A stretch of 64,000 nucleotides of DNA. Origin: Oxobacter pfennigii. Its GTDB lineage: Bacteria; Bacillota; Clostridia; Clostridiales; Oxobacteraceae. The notes under the pieces were generated by a model. That model was given only the letters and a program-made list of their open reading frames with translations, made no database searches and was not told the origin of the DNA. The position numbers were made by a program, and so were the translations under genes. The stretch is taken from contig NZ_LKET01000021.1 in NCBI RefSeq assembly GCF_001317355.1, forward strand, positions 124,001 through 188,000, read 5' to 3'. Below are positions 25,358-34,758 of this stretch, one piece after another; position 1 is the first letter of the stretch; the number at the start of each line of letters is the position of its first letter.

Positions 25358-25964
25358 CTTAAAGGAAATATATTTAATAACCGACGAAGGCATTGAGTTC
25401 AATTTACTCTATGATAAGTGCCGCATTGCACTTGACAATGGCATAAAGCTTTTGCAATACAGGCGAAAAGAAGGAAGCTTCAAGGAAAAAATATATGAAG
25501 TAAATAAATTATTAGAATTGTGCACCAAATCAGGCTGCAAGCTTATTATAAATGACAGGGTGGACATTGCTCTTGCATCAGGCGCTCATGGAGTGCACTT
25601 AGGCAGAGAGGACATGGATGTTAAAACTGCAAGAAAAATTTTAAGAGATAAAATAATAGGAGCTACGGCAAAAACCGTTGAGCAGGCTGTGACGGCTTTC
25701 GAGGAAGGTGCGGATTATTTAGGCGTAGGCGCTCTTTTCCCTTCTGTTACGAAAAAGGATGCCATTGGAATTACCATTAATATCCTAAAAGCAATAAGAA
25801 AAGCTGTACCTATACCTATTTACGGAATCGGAGGTATAACAAGCCATAACCTTACTCCTGAAATAATTGAGAATGTAAATGGTGTTTCCGTTGTCTCGGC
25901 AATATTAAGAAGTGACGACACACTATCTTCAATAGAAAAATTAAGGGAGGTATTGTCATGTTAA
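25350..25964 (+). CDS. thiE: ThiE, thiamine-phosphate synthase
   Basis: This enzyme joins HMP-diphosphate and thiazole phosphate to give thiamine phosphate. The 204-residue TIM barrel shows the family motifs: KLLQYRRKEGSFKEKIYEV (QYR), LIINDRVDIALASGAHGVHLGREDM, IIGATAKTVEQA, DYLGVGALFPSVTKKDA and YGIGGI. The conserved start motif is SSLKEIYLITDEG. It overlaps thiM by 8 bp. thiC, thiG, thiH, thiS and thiF are not here, so this operon alone only salvages precursors. Confidence 0.95.
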   Translation: MSSLKEIYLITDEGIEFNLLYDKCRIALDNGIKLLQYRRKEGSFKEKIYEVNKLLELCTKSGCKLIINDRVDIALASGAHGVHLGREDMDVKTARKILRDKIIGATAKTVEQAVTAFEEGADYLGVGALFPSVTKKDAIGITINILKAIRKAVPIPIYGIGGITSHNLTPEIIENVNGVSVVSAILRSDDTLSSIEKLREVLSC

Positions 25965-26485
25965 TGGATAAACTGATACAGGCTTTCAATGATTTCGGAT
26001 TTGATGAGTACAAGGAAATCCAACAAAAAGATATCATCTTTTCAAAGGATGTATTTGACCAGTGTGCAAGAAATACCTGCGGGAATTTCGGAAAAAATTA
26101 TGCCTGTCCCCCAAGAGCAGGAAATGAAGATGAAAGAAAAGCAAAGGTTATGAAATATAATAAAGGCTTTGTTTTATCAAAAATAGCCTCCATAAAAACC
26201 AGGGATGAAATGAAAAATTCCATGGAGGCGGTAGCTGACTCAACTAAAAAACTAAGGCAGGCCTTTGAAGATGAAGATGTATTCATAATGGGGGCGGGCA
26301 AGTGTACAGTGTGCGAAAAGTGTGCTGCACTAGAGGATAAGCCCTGCCGTTTCCCTAAAAAGATACAATATTCCATGGAAGGCAGCGGAATAGATGTGGT
26401 TCGTATGTCCATGAATCAGAAAATGACATATAATGCCGGCGGCGGGAAGGTAGGATTTTTTACATTGGTGTTGTATAATGAGTAA
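25958..26485 (+). CDS. DUF2284 domain-containing, cysteine-rich metal-binding protein
   Basis: This is a 175-residue DUF2284 protein. Cysteines occur as QCARNTCGNFGKNYACPP (three) and GKCTVCEKCAALEDKPCRFP (four), the second arranged like an Fe-S cluster loop. The family is common in methanogens and Clostridia near corrinoid and cofactor genes and is predicted to bind an iron-sulfur cluster, function unknown. It overlaps the thiE stop by 7 bp with GGGAGG in the thiE end as ribosome site, so it is the last gene of the TPP-riboswitch transcript. A thiamine-related role is an inference from this context only. Confidence 0.88.
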   Translation: MLMDKLIQAFNDFGFDEYKEIQQKDIIFSKDVFDQCARNTCGNFGKNYACPPRAGNEDERKAKVMKYNKGFVLSKIASIKTRDEMKNSMEAVADSTKKLRQAFEDEDVFIMGAGKCTVCEKCAALEDKPCRFPKKIQYSMEGSGIDVVRMSMNQKMTYNAGGGKVGFFTLVLYNE

Positions 26486-26519
26486 ATTTTAATAATATGT
26501 TAATTTAACGCATATCCTT

Positions 26520-26548
26520 TTGACCTCTTTCGACAGACATTATATAAT
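26520..26548 (+). promoter_or_regulatory. sigma-A type promoter of the secreted GH25 protein gene
   Basis: TTGACC (26520-26525), a 17-bp spacer and TATAAT (26543-26548) make a near-perfect vegetative promoter, about 40 bp before the ATG at 26591. Confidence 0.8.
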
Positions 26549-26590
26549 TTAACTGTAATAGAATTTCCAGAAAGTTAAAAGGAGGTATAA

Positions 26591-28384
26591 ATGCGTAAAT
26601 TAAAAACGGCAATATTAACTACCATGGCAGTAATTGTATTGTTTTCCTTCATACCTGGTGTATCCTACGCTTACACAGGTGTCGGCATAATCAATTGCGA
26701 AGGCTATCTGAATGTTCGTCAAGAGGCTGGTACATATGCAGAAATTATAGACAAGCTGTACCCCGGGACACAGATAAACATAACAGATAAGTTAGACAAT
26801 TGGTATAAGGTTGATATTGGCGGTAAAATCGGTTGGGTTTTTGGTGATTATGTGTATACTGATTCCGACACCAATTTTAAAAGGGTGCAGGGTACAGACA
26901 GGTATGCTACAGCATTGGAAATATCAAAGGCAGGATGGCAAAGCTCTGAAAGTGTGGTTATAGCAACGGGAGAAGCTTTTCCCGATGCATTGAGTGCGGC
27001 TCCTCTTGCAAAGCTTTTGGACGCACCGATACTTTTGACACCCCAGGATTCTTTAACTACAGAGACTATTAATGAGATAAAAAGATTGGGTGTAAAAAAG
27101 GCTTACTTAATAGGTGGACAAGGTGTAATATCTTTAAATATTGAAACCTCATTGTTAACAATGGGTATGGAAGTTGACCGTACGTACGGTTTGGACAGAT
27201 ACGAGACATCAGAAGCTTTGGCAGCAAAGTTTTTTAAAGAAGCAAAAGAGGCTGTAATAGTTACGGGGGAAAATTTCCCCGACGCAATTTCGATAGCTCC
27301 TGCTGCAGCAGCCAAGGAAATCCCTATACTTTTAACGGCAGGGGATGCACTGTCACAAAATATGAAAAGCTATATTGAAAGCGCCGGCATAGAAAATACA
27401 TATATTGCAGGCGGCACCGGAGCGGTAAGCAGCGGCATTGAAGCCTTGCTTCCCAATCCAAAGCGCTTAGGGGGAATGGACAGGTACGAGACTAATACAG
27501 GGATCAACAATTTTTTTGCCGATATATTAAATTCCAGCACCACATATATAGCCACCGGCGAAAATTACCCGGATGCTCTTGCAGGCTCGGTAATGGCAGC
27601 AAAAAATTTAAGCCCCGTAATACTGATTGGTACTACCCCCATACAAGCTGCTCTGGAATTTGTAAATAATAGAGAAGTGGATTTGGACAAGGTGCAGATA
27701 CTAGGAGGAGACGGCGCGGTTTCTAATTCTTCCGTACTGCTTCTGCTGGCATCCAGGCATTCTCAGATTTTACGCCCGCCTACACAGCAGATTCCTTCAA
27801 ATACTATAAAAGGCATTGATGTTTCCCGTTATCAGGGGGATATAGACTGGAAGGCGGTTAAGGATGCAGGTTATGAATTTGCCATAATAAGAATATCCGG
27901 CGTCAGCAGCAACGGTCTCTTTACAGATGTAAACGCCATAAAAAATGTCAACGGAGCCAAAGCTGCCGGCTTGGTGGTAGGGGGTTATCATTACGCTTAT
28001 TTTAAGAATGCTGAAGAAGCCCAGGAAGAAGCAAATTATTTTGTATCCATAATTAAAGACATGGGATTAAAATATGCGGTACTGGATATAGAATATCCCG
28101 GTGCAAAAGGTGACCTGACACAAGCATCCTTGAAGTTTTTAGATACTGTATCATCTGTAGCACAGCCGGTTTTGTATTCTTATCCTTTATTCATAGACTC
28201 CCATCTGACAAGCAAAGTAACAAAATATCCTCTATGGATTGCCCATTATGGAGTTTCTTCACCTAAAGTTCCGGTGTGGCCCGAATGGAAAATCTGGCAG
28301 ATGACAAGCCAGGGCTCAGTTCCCGGAATAAAGGGTAATGTGGATATAAATATTATGAAACCCGAATTTTTTAAAGCTAATTAA
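26591..28384 (+). CDS. secreted cell-wall protein: SH3b + cell-wall-binding repeats (CWB2) + GH25 lysozyme
   Basis: This 597-residue exported protein has four parts. An N-terminal signal peptide ends near SYAYTGVG. An SH3b domain (about 33-90) has GYLNVRQEAGTYAEIIDKL and GWVFGDYV. Three CWB2 repeats (about 95-390) each start with a RxxGxDRYETA-like block (RVQGTDRYATALEISK, RTYGLDRYETSEALA, RLGGMDRYETNTGI) and end with a GG(Q/T/D)G motif. A GH25 muramidase (about 405-597) shows GIDVSRYQGDIDWKAVKDAG, GGYHYAYFKN and the catalytic LDIEYPG. CWB2 triplets anchor proteins to secondary wall polymers in Clostridium difficile-type cell walls. The enzyme probably remodels or lyses peptidoglycan at the surface. 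Confidence 0.93.
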   Translation: MRKLKTAILTTMAVIVLFSFIPGVSYAYTGVGIINCEGYLNVRQEAGTYAEIIDKLYPGTQINITDKLDNWYKVDIGGKIGWVFGDYVYTDSDTNFKRVQGTDRYATALEISKAGWQSSESVVIATGEAFPDALSAAPLAKLLDAPILLTPQDSLTTETINEIKRLGVKKAYLIGGQGVISLNIETSLLTMGMEVDRTYGLDRYETSEALAAKFFKEAKEAVIVTGENFPDAISIAPAAAAKEIPILLTAGDALSQNMKSYIESAGIENTYIAGGTGAVSSGIEALLPNPKRLGGMDRYETNTGINNFFADILNSSTTYIATGENYPDALAGSVMAAKNLSPVILIGTTPIQAALEFVNNREVDLDKVQILGGDGAVSNSSVLLLLASRHSQILRPPTQQIPSNTIKGIDVSRYQGDIDWKAVKDAGYEFAIIRISGVSSNGLFTDVNAIKNVNGAKAAGLVVGGYHYAYFKNAEEAQEEANYFVSIIKDMGLKYAVLDIEYPGAKGDLTQASLKFLDTVSSVAQPVLYSYPLFIDSHLTSKVTKYPLWIAHYGVSSPKVPVWPEWKIWQMTSQGSVPGIKGNVDINIMKPEFFKAN

Positions 28385-28430
28385 AAAAACGCATGTAAGT
28401 TGATAATACAATTTACATGCGTTTTTTTGC
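28383..28430 (+). terminator. rho-independent terminator
   Basis: AAAAACGCATGTAA and TTACATGCGTTTTT form a long stem around GTTGATAATACAA, ending in a T-run after the GH25 gene. Confidence 0.88.
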
Positions 28431-28613
28431 ATATTATACGCAAAATTAATAGATAAACTTCCAAAATTCCATTTAAAAATTATACTCTAGTATATATTTG
28501 TTAACTTGTTTTAACCTGAGATTAATTGCCATATAATGTCGATATATTATATTTATTCAAAAGTTATATGAAATCAATTGATTTATTAAATATAAAAAGG
28601 AGGAAAATGGGAT

Positions 28614-30095
28614 ATGGAAAGTTCACAGATTAATATTCGCAGGGTTAATAAATTCAATGTTTTATTAATTTGGATTTTTTGCTTGCTATTGACTGCTCAA
28701 GCCTATGCTTTTACGGGAATAAGCAGGGCAATGCTGGTGTTTGGGGCAACAGCAGGTGCAGGATTGATTGCCTCAGTTATAGTATTATTTAAAGTAAATG
28801 ATAAAGCCTCATCAATTATTATCCCAACGTGCCCTGCTTTATCAGCAACTATTCTGGCTGTTATTGAAGGCGGATCTTTAAGGATTTTTATTGTGTATCT
28901 TATTATTTGCTGCATGGCTGCCTTATATTTCAGCAAGCTAGTACTGGTTGCATTTACGATAGGTATTGACGCCATTATAATCATATGCACTTTTATACTA
29001 AATAAGCCTCTTATGGGAAGCTTAATTGAAATTAAGGAAGTCATAATTCAGTCAGTACTTATTAATATAGGATTAATCGTATTGTATTTTCTCACTAAAT
29101 GGGGAAACGATTATTTAAAATCATCGATGAATAATGAAAAGAAATCCACAGAGCTGTTGCAAGAACTTAAAACTACTTTCAGCAAAGTAGGGCAGGCTGC
29201 CGCTGCCTTGAATAAAAATATTGTTGATTTTATGGAGTATACAGAAAGTGCTATAATGAGCAGTGAAGCCGTGGCAAAGGGCGCATATGAAATGGCTAAG
29301 GGCATCGAGGAAGAAGCCGCTGATATAACTTCAATTTCATCTATGATGAAAGATGCTCAGGAGAAACTTAAGTATGTCCATGAACAGTCAAAAGCTGTAG
29401 AGTCCATTTCAATGGATGTAAACAATGTAGCACAGGATAACGGAAGAGAAATTGCCTCAATGAAGGAACTTATGAAGACAGTCAATACGGCAGTAGAACA
29501 GGGACTTAAGACAGCAATTGAATTGAAAGAAAGCATGGACAATATAAATGAGTTTCTTTCTTCTATTAAAAGGATTGCGGAACAGACAAACCTTCTGGCA
29601 TTAAATGCTGCCATAGAAGCCTCTCGGGCAGGAGATGCAGGAAGAGGATTTGGTGTGGTAGCCGAAGAAATACGGAAGCTTTCGGATGAAAGCAACAACA
29701 CTGCCAATGAAATAAGCCAAGTGGTATCGGTATTGCAGCAAAAAGCCAACGCTGCAGTTGAAACGTCGCGCCATGGGAATGCTGCATCAGGTGAAGGAAG
29801 CGCAGGCCTTGATAAACTCGGCAATAGTATAGAAAACATGGTAGCATCCTTTGAAAAGATGAAAAATTATATAAAAGCAGAGTTTAAATCGGTGGATGAA
29901 ATTAAAGTTTTATTTGATAATATCGACAGCCATCTTGAAAATAATGCGGCAATAATGCAGGAACATTCAGCGACAACGGAAGAGATAACTGCTTCAATGG
30001 ATGAACAGAATGCAAAAATCAATGAAATGGCAAATATAATTAAAAATATTGAAAAATTAAGCAGCGAAATGGCAATACTTGCACAGCAGCAGTAA
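28614..30095 (+). CDS. methyl-accepting chemotaxis protein with a membrane-only sensor
   Basis: This 493-residue chemoreceptor has about six hydrophobic helices in residues 15-165, with no large extracellular domain or HAMP signature, so it probably senses a membrane or redox state. The cytoplasmic signalling domain (about 200-490) has the hairpin tip [20 protein letters not shown] with the adjacent [18 protein letters not shown] that binds CheA and CheW. AAGGAGG precedes the ATG. No other chemotaxis genes are close except the receptor fragment at the right end of the window. Ligand unknown. Confidence 0.92.
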   Translation: MESSQINIRRVNKFNVLLIWIFCLLLTAQAYAFTGISRAMLVFGATAGAGLIASVIVLFKVNDKASSIIIPTCPALSATILAVIEGGSLRIFIVYLIICCMAALYFSKLVLVAFTIGIDAIIIICTFILNKPLMGSLIEIKEVIIQSVLINIGLIVLYFLTKWGNDYLKSSMNNEKKSTELLQELKTTFSKVGQAAAALNKNIVDFMEYTESAIMSSEAVAKGAYEMAKGIEEEAADITSISSMMKDAQEKLKYVHEQSKAVESISMDVNNVAQDNGREIASMKELMKTVNTAVEQGLKTAIELKESMDNINEFLSSIKRIAEQTNLLALNAAIEASRAGDAGRGFGVVAEEIRKLSDESNNTANEISQVVSVLQQKANAAVETSRHGNAASGEGSAGLDKLGNSIENMVASFEKMKNYIKAEFKSVDEIKVLFDNIDSHLENNAAIMQEHSATTEEITASMDEQNAKINEMANIIKNIEKLSSEMAILAQQQ

Positions 30096-30139
30096 TATTA
30101 TTGCTATAATAGAAATAAATGCTTAAGGGGATTGATGTG

Positions 30140-30766
30140 ATGAAACACGAATGGAAGAAAGAAGAAAAGAATATATATCTTCCAAAAGGTAAGCCTGTGA
30201 TTATTGAAGTTCCAAAGTTCAATTTTTTTACTATCGAAGGTAAGGGCAATCCTAACAGCAGTAAAGATTTTTCAGAGGCGATAGGAGTATTATACTCTTT
30301 GTCTTACGGAATTAAAATGCTTCCTAAAAAAGACGTCATGCCGTCCGGATATTTTGAATATACCATTTATCCATTGGAAGGCATCTGGGATTTATCCGAG
30401 GAGGCAAGGGGTAAGGACATCCTTGACAAGGATGAACTCATTTATAAAATAATGATAAGGCAGCCTGATTTTACCACTGACAGCCTGGCTCTTGAAATAA
30501 TAGGTAATACAAAAAAGAAAAAACCGCATCCTTTGCTTGATAAAGTAAAATATGAAAGTATTGAGGATGGATTATGCGTACAGATGATGCATTTAGGTTC
30601 CTATGATGATGAACCTAAAAGCTTTGAATCAATGAAGGAATTCTGTAAAGAAAATAATCTTGTAAGGGAAGATTTACGGCACAGGGAAATATACCTTTCG
30701 GATTTCAGAAAAACAGCTCCCGATAAACTTAAAACTGTGTTAAGATATTCTGTTAAGAAGATATGA
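30140..30766 (+). CDS. GyrI-like small-molecule-binding domain protein
   Basis: This 208-residue protein of the GyrI-like (SHOCT/YdeE-type) family starts MKHEWKKEEKNIYLPKGK and has PKFNFFTIEGKGNPNSSKDF, then YTIYPLEGIWDLSEEARG, a tryptophan-rich pocket typical of multidrug-binding GyrI domains. Stand-alone members of this type in Clostridia are common; some sequester toxic hydrophobic compounds or hydrolyse electrophiles. The start is ATG 30140 (AGGGG upstream); the in-frame ATG at 30119 lacks a site. It precedes the Crp/Fnr regulator by 21 bp, suggesting an operon. Confidence 0.85.
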   Translation: MKHEWKKEEKNIYLPKGKPVIIEVPKFNFFTIEGKGNPNSSKDFSEAIGVLYSLSYGIKMLPKKDVMPSGYFEYTIYPLEGIWDLSEEARGKDILDKDELIYKIMIRQPDFTTDSLALEIIGNTKKKKPHPLLDKVKYESIEDGLCVQMMHLGSYDDEPKSFESMKEFCKENNLVREDLRHREIYLSDFRKTAPDKLKTVLRYSVKKI

Positions 30767-30787
30767 GTTGGAGGAAGGATATTTAAG

Positions 30788-31501
30788 ATGAACAGGGACA
30801 TAAAAGTATGTGAGCACTGCGGAGAGCAGCTTTGCACAAAAAGAGTACCAATATTCTCAGCCCTTAATGATGAAGAGCTGAATAAAGTGACAGATCTGAT
30901 AATAAGAAGAAGGTATCTAAAGGGAGAGAGGGTAATTCAGGAAGGCTCTGATTTAGAAAATCTCATAATAATACACAATGGAAAAGTGAAAGCCTTCAAG
31001 GATACTTTGGAGGGCAGGGAGCAGATACTTTATATATTTGCCGAGGGAGATTTTTTTGGAGAAAAAAATCTCTTAAAACAGCAGAGTGCCACTTACAATG
31101 TAGAAGCATTGGAAGAAACCAACACCTGTATGATAAACAGACGCGATTTTCAAAGGCTCTTGTTCCAATATCCGGATATAAGCGCAAAGATTATAGATGA
31201 ATTAAGCTCCCGTTTAGAGCGCTTGGAGAGCATGATGCAGAACATGGGAACCAGAAATATCGATGCCAGAGTAAATGCTGTATTGTTGGAGTTCTCAAAA
31301 AAATACGGAAAAGGGCATCCTAAAGGAATTATAATAGAACTTCCTTTAAGCCGTGAAGGAATTGCAAACTATATAGGGGTAGCCCGTGAGACCGTCAGCC
31401 GCAAAATGAGCCATCTCCAGGATGACGGCATCATTGAAATGGTAGGGAATAAAAGGGTTATTATCCTTGATAAGGAAGCATTGGAAAGGGAAGTAATTTA
31501 A
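30788..31501 (+). CDS. Crp/Fnr family transcriptional regulator with an N-terminal cysteine cluster
   Basis: This 237-residue regulator has an N-terminal extension CEHCGEQLC (Cys8, 11, 16), a cyclic-nucleotide-type effector domain (VPIFSALNDEELNKVTDLI, then EGDFFGEKNLL) and a helix-turn-helix (SREGIANYIGVARETVSRKM). The cysteine extension recalls Fnr-type oxygen sensors and the HcpR/DNR-like regulators of nitrosative stress, but the typical central cysteine is absent, so a 4Fe-4S cluster is not certain. GGAGGA precedes the ATG. It sits before DUF1858 and DUF438 genes and a matching TGA-N6-TCA site, so it probably controls them in response to NO or redox state. Confidence 0.9.
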   Translation: MNRDIKVCEHCGEQLCTKRVPIFSALNDEELNKVTDLIIRRRYLKGERVIQEGSDLENLIIIHNGKVKAFKDTLEGREQILYIFAEGDFFGEKNLLKQQSATYNVEALEETNTCMINRRDFQRLLFQYPDISAKIIDELSSRLERLESMMQNMGTRNIDARVNAVLLEFSKKYGKGHPKGIIIELPLSREGIANYIGVARETVSRKMSHLQDDGIIEMVGNKRVIILDKEALEREVI

Positions 31502-31510
31502 AATATTGAA

Positions 31511-31541
31511 GTCATGTATATAAAATTTACATGGCTTTTAT
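31511..31541 (+). terminator. rho-independent terminator after the Crp/Fnr gene
   Basis: GTCATGTA pairs with TACATGGC (one wobble) and is followed by TTTTATT. Confidence 0.6.
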
Positions 31542-31621
31542 TATTGCAATAACAAGATTCATAGTACTGCTAGCAATCTTTTATTGCTATATATGGTTAT
31601 GGGTTCTTATTTTTTATAAAA

Positions 31622-31639
31622 TTATGATATATGTCACAG
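31622..31639. promoter_or_regulatory. Crp/Fnr-type operator upstream of the DUF1858-DUF438 genes
   Basis: TTATGATATATGTCACAG matches the general Crp/Fnr consensus TTGTGA-N6-TCACAA with both TGA and TCA half-sites and correct spacing. It lies between the Crp/Fnr gene and the genes it probably controls, 150 bp upstream of the DUF1858 start. Confidence 0.6.
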
Positions 31640-31791
31640 TTTTTTTATTCTAATTGGTTTATTATTTAAGCAAGGTTATAAGTAAATAATATTTAAAGAG
31701 GGTAAAATAAGTTGGGGACATTTTGCCCGACTGCACCAGATTTATTACTCAAAAAGAGGGAAGTGACCCCTAATATTGGCAGGTGTTTGAT

Positions 31792-32019
31792 ATGAGTTAT
31801 ATTCTTGATTTATCAAAAAGTGTATATGAAATTTCAAAAGAGCATCCGGATATTATAGAAATAATGAAGGAATTAGGCTTTGAAAGTATTACCGCGCCGG
31901 GCATGATAAATACCGCAGGCAGGTTTATGACTATACCTAAAGGAGCTTTAATCAAAAACATTTCAATGGATAAAATAAAAGAGGTTTTTAAAAGTAAAGG
32001 ATATGAAGTTAAAGAATAG
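31792..32019 (+). CDS. DUF1858 domain protein
   Basis: This 75-residue DUF1858 protein starts MSYILDLSKSVYEISKEHPD and has the family pattern EIMKELGFESITAPGMINTAGRFMTI. DUF1858 proteins are usually found fused to or next to DUF438 or hybrid-cluster genes. They are thought to help redox or NO responses, but the molecular role is unknown. ATG 31792 is preceded by AGGTG. The DUF438 gene begins 12 bp after its stop, so both are one transcript with the Fnr-type site upstream. Confidence 0.9.
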   Translation: MSYILDLSKSVYEISKEHPDIIEIMKELGFESITAPGMINTAGRFMTIPKGALIKNISMDKIKEVFKSKGYEVKE

Positions 32020-32031
32020 GAGGGAATTTAA

Positions 32032-33258
32032 ATGAGTGAAATGATAAACAATCGTGAATACAGGCAGAAAATATTAAAAGAGCTTATAATGGAGCTTCAT
32101 AACGGAAAAGGCGTAGATGAAGTAAAGCCGAGATTTGAAAAGCTAATTTCGGGTATCTCGGCAAAAGAAATATCCGAAATGGAGCAGGCATTAATAATGG
32201 ATGGAATGCCTGTAGAGCAAATACAGGAATTATGCGACGTACACGCCGCAGTTTTCAAAGGCTCTATTGAAGAGATTCATCGTCCTCAAAAGCCTGAAGA
32301 GGCGGAGGGACATCCTGTAAACATATTTAAGCTTGAAAATATTGAACTGGATAAAATAGTGAAGGATAGAATTAAACCTCATCTTGAAAGCTACAAAAAT
32401 TCCGGAAAGGATGAAGATAAGAATTATCTTTTAGAGGATTTGAGTCTTTTATGGGAGATTGATAAGCATTATTCAAGAAAAGAAAATCTTCTCTTTCCTT
32501 TCATGGAGAAATACGGCATCACAGCGCCTCCAAAGGTGATGTGGGGTGTAGACGATGAAATCAGGGATGCCATAAAGGAAGGAAGGGTACTTCTTTCATC
32601 AGATACGTCAGATAAAGGTACTTTGGTTGAAAAAATTGATGGAATGGCAGACAAAGTAATAGAGATGATATTCAAAGAAGAAAGCATACTTTTTCCTATG
32701 GTTCTTGAGACATTATCAGAGGACGAATGGGCAAAAATAGCACAGGAAAGCGATGAAATAGGCTATACCATAGTTAAGCCAAAAACCAGATGGATTCCGG
32801 AAAATATTAATAAGGATGATCCAGCTGAGGATAATGTACAGCCTTTAAATGATGGCTATATAAAATTTGACGCCGGTTTGTTAACTCCAGAGCAAGCAAA
32901 TGCAATGCTAAATACTCTTCCGGTAGATATAACCTTTGTCGATAAAAACGGTGCAGTTAAGTATTTCACTCAAGGAAAAGAGAGGATATTTTCACGGCCT
33001 AAAACCATTATAGGCAGACAGGTGGAAAACTGCCATCCTCCTGCCAGTGTCCATATCGTAGAAAAAATCGTTGAGGATTTGAAAGCCGGTATAAAGGATA
33101 ATGAGGATTTCTGGATTAAGATGGGGGAAAAGTATGTTTATATAAGATACTTTGCAGTGAGAAATGAACAGGGAGAATTCTTAGGAATTATGGAAGTAAC
33201 CCAGGATATTAAGCCCATACAAAGCATTTCCGGAGAAAAGAGATTGATTTCCCAATAA
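32032..33258 (+). CDS. DUF438 protein: DUF438 + hemerythrin-like HHE + PAS domain
   Basis: This 408-residue protein combines an N-terminal DUF438 domain (about 15-85), a hemerythrin HHE domain (about 95-245) with HPVNIFKLENIEL, IDKHYSRKENLLFPFMEKYG and EESILFPMVLETL giving the histidine and glutamate di-iron ligands, and a C-terminal PAS domain (about 285-400) with LPVDITFVDKNGAVKYFTQG and GRQVENCHPP. Such proteins are thought to sense or bind NO, oxygen or iron in anaerobes. It is paired with DUF1858 behind an Fnr-type operator. A bidirectional terminator follows and the gene converges on the MFS gene. Confidence 0.93.
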   Translation: MSEMINNREYRQKILKELIMELHNGKGVDEVKPRFEKLISGISAKEISEMEQALIMDGMPVEQIQELCDVHAAVFKGSIEEIHRPQKPEEAEGHPVNIFKLENIELDKIVKDRIKPHLESYKNSGKDEDKNYLLEDLSLLWEIDKHYSRKENLLFPFMEKYGITAPPKVMWGVDDEIRDAIKEGRVLLSSDTSDKGTLVEKIDGMADKVIEMIFKEESILFPMVLETLSEDEWAKIAQESDEIGYTIVKPKTRWIPENINKDDPAEDNVQPLNDGYIKFDAGLLTPEQANAMLNTLPVDITFVDKNGAVKYFTQGKERIFSRPKTIIGRQVENCHPPASVHIVEKIVEDLKAGIKDNEDFWIKMGEKYVYIRYFAVRNEQGEFLGIMEVTQDIKPIQSISGEKRLISQ

Positions 33259-33261
33259 AAA

Positions 33262-33294
33262 AATCCTGTCGCAATTAATTATGCGGCAGGATTT
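33262..33294. terminator. bidirectional intrinsic terminator
   Basis: AAATCCTGTCGCA and TGCGGCAGGATTT (one mismatch) form a 12-bp stem around ATTAATTA, flanked by A-rich and T-rich sequence. It overlaps the 3' end of the converging MFS gene. Confidence 0.85.
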
Positions 33295-34672
33295 GTGTTT
33301 TTGGATAAGTTAGGAGCATTACCGAAGTTAAAAGCGAAACAGCTGATAGGATAACAAAGGATATAAACACAATATGAATCCCGGGCATGGCGGAGGATGA
33401 ATATTGCATGTTAAAATTCAAAAGCCCTCCGTATATGCTGACTCCTATTGTCTGGCCTATGGTTCTTAAAAGCGAGTTTGATGCTGTAACCGCTCCTCTT
33501 TTTTCATATCCCACCGAAGATTGTATCACTATGGTAAGGGTGGCTAAAGCACCTCCAAAACCAAATCCTGAAAAAAAACTGTAAACTATAATTGCAATCA
33601 GCGAAGACTCAGCGTTAAGGGTCAATAAAAGAATGCAGCTTAAAAGGACAACTATTCCCGATACTGTAATTACTTTTTTTGCCCCGTATTTTGGTATAAC
33701 ATCTCCTAAGATTACTGAAGATAAAAGCCAGGAAATTGACATGGGAGCAAGACAAAGTCCGGATATGGTAGGTCCATAGCCTAAAACTGTCTGAATATAT
33801 ATAGGCAAATATACATCAAAACCCATCAAAACCGCTGATAATAAAAAGCTTACGGTATTAATAAGGGCATTTGTTTTTGTGAAAGTATCAAAGGGTATTA
33901 TCGGCTCCTCTGCTTTGCTTTCAATTATATAAAATATGACAAAAAGAATGAATGCGGCAGATAATGATATTGCCATAGATATCATAAAGGAACCTTTATT
34001 TTCTCCCGTGGATACAAAGCTGTATAATAAGGCGATAATAGCTGCGGACAGAGTAAAAGCCCCGGCATAATCTATGGGATGCTTCTTTTTTTTAAAGCTT
34101 TCATCAAGATACCTCTGAATGAGTATGATGCTTAATATTCCGAAGGGAAGATTAATAAAAAATATCCAATGCCAGGACAAAGTATCAATTAAAAATCCTC
34201 CTAAAAACGGACCAATCAGGCTTGAAATTCCCCACACTGAGCTTATCCATCCCTGAACCTTTGCCCTCTCTGAAAGAGTGAATATATCGCCTACTATTGT
34301 ATATGTGATAGTTAATATAGCCCCGGCTCCCAAACCCTGTACGCATCTGAAAACCATAAGCTGCAGCATATTCCCGGATATACCGCATAAGGAGCTTCCA
34401 ACAAGAAAAATAAATATACCTAAAGAAAGCATGTTTTTTCTTCCATATAAGTCGGCAAGCTTTCCATAAATGGGGGTGGAAATAGCCGATGTCAATAAAT
34501 AAAGGGAAAATATCCAGCTTATAAGCTCGAAGCCGTTCAAATCCCGGGCTATGGTAGGCATGGCAGTAGTTACTACAGTTCCTTCCACAGCGCCTAAAAA
34601 CATGGCGACCATTAATGCTATGACAATATTTCTTTTTTTAAAATCCATTTTTTGCACCGTCTTTTCTGTCAA
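33275..34672 (-). CDS. MFS drug exporter, DHA2 (EmrB/QacA) type
   Basis: This 465-residue, 14-helix proton antiporter has the DHA2 family signature: VTTAMPTIARDLNGFELISWIF after helix 1, YGKLADLYGRKNMLSLGIFI in loop 2-3 and the antiporter motif C LIGPFLGGFLIDTLSWHWIFFI. It is likely to expel hydrophobic drugs or signalling molecules. The start has GTGCAAAAAATGGA-like context with a weaker ribosome site. The upstream intergenic region holds a dispersed palindromic repeat. There is no adjacent regulator; the MerR regulator at 35.7 kb is separated by the prepilin peptidase gene. Confidence 0.9.
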   Translation of the reverse strand: MTEKTVQKMDFKKRNIVIALMVAMFLGAVEGTVVTTAMPTIARDLNGFELISWIFSLYLLTSAISTPIYGKLADLYGRKNMLSLGIFIFLVGSSLCGISGNMLQLMVFRCVQGLGAGAILTITYTIVGDIFTLSERAKVQGWISSVWGISSLIGPFLGGFLIDTLSWHWIFFINLPFGILSIILIQRYLDESFKKKKHPIDYAGAFTLSAAIIALLYSFVSTGENKGSFMISMAISLSAAFILFVIFYIIESKAEEPIIPFDTFTKTNALINTVSFLLSAVLMGFDVYLPIYIQTVLGYGPTISGLCLAPMSISWLLSSVILGDVIPKYGAKKVITVSGIVVLLSCILLLTLNAESSLIAIIVYSFFSGFGFGGALATLTIVIQSSVGYEKRGAVTASNSLLRTIGQTIGVSIYGGLLNFNMQYSSSAMPGIHIVFISFVILSAVSLLTSVMLLTYPKTQILPHN

Positions 34673-34758
34673 TTTTATTTCTCATAACCATAGAATTGTT
34701 AAATATTGCTTTTCCGGGCTCTATGGTTATGGATAATTGTGGAATGTTTAAAAAATAT

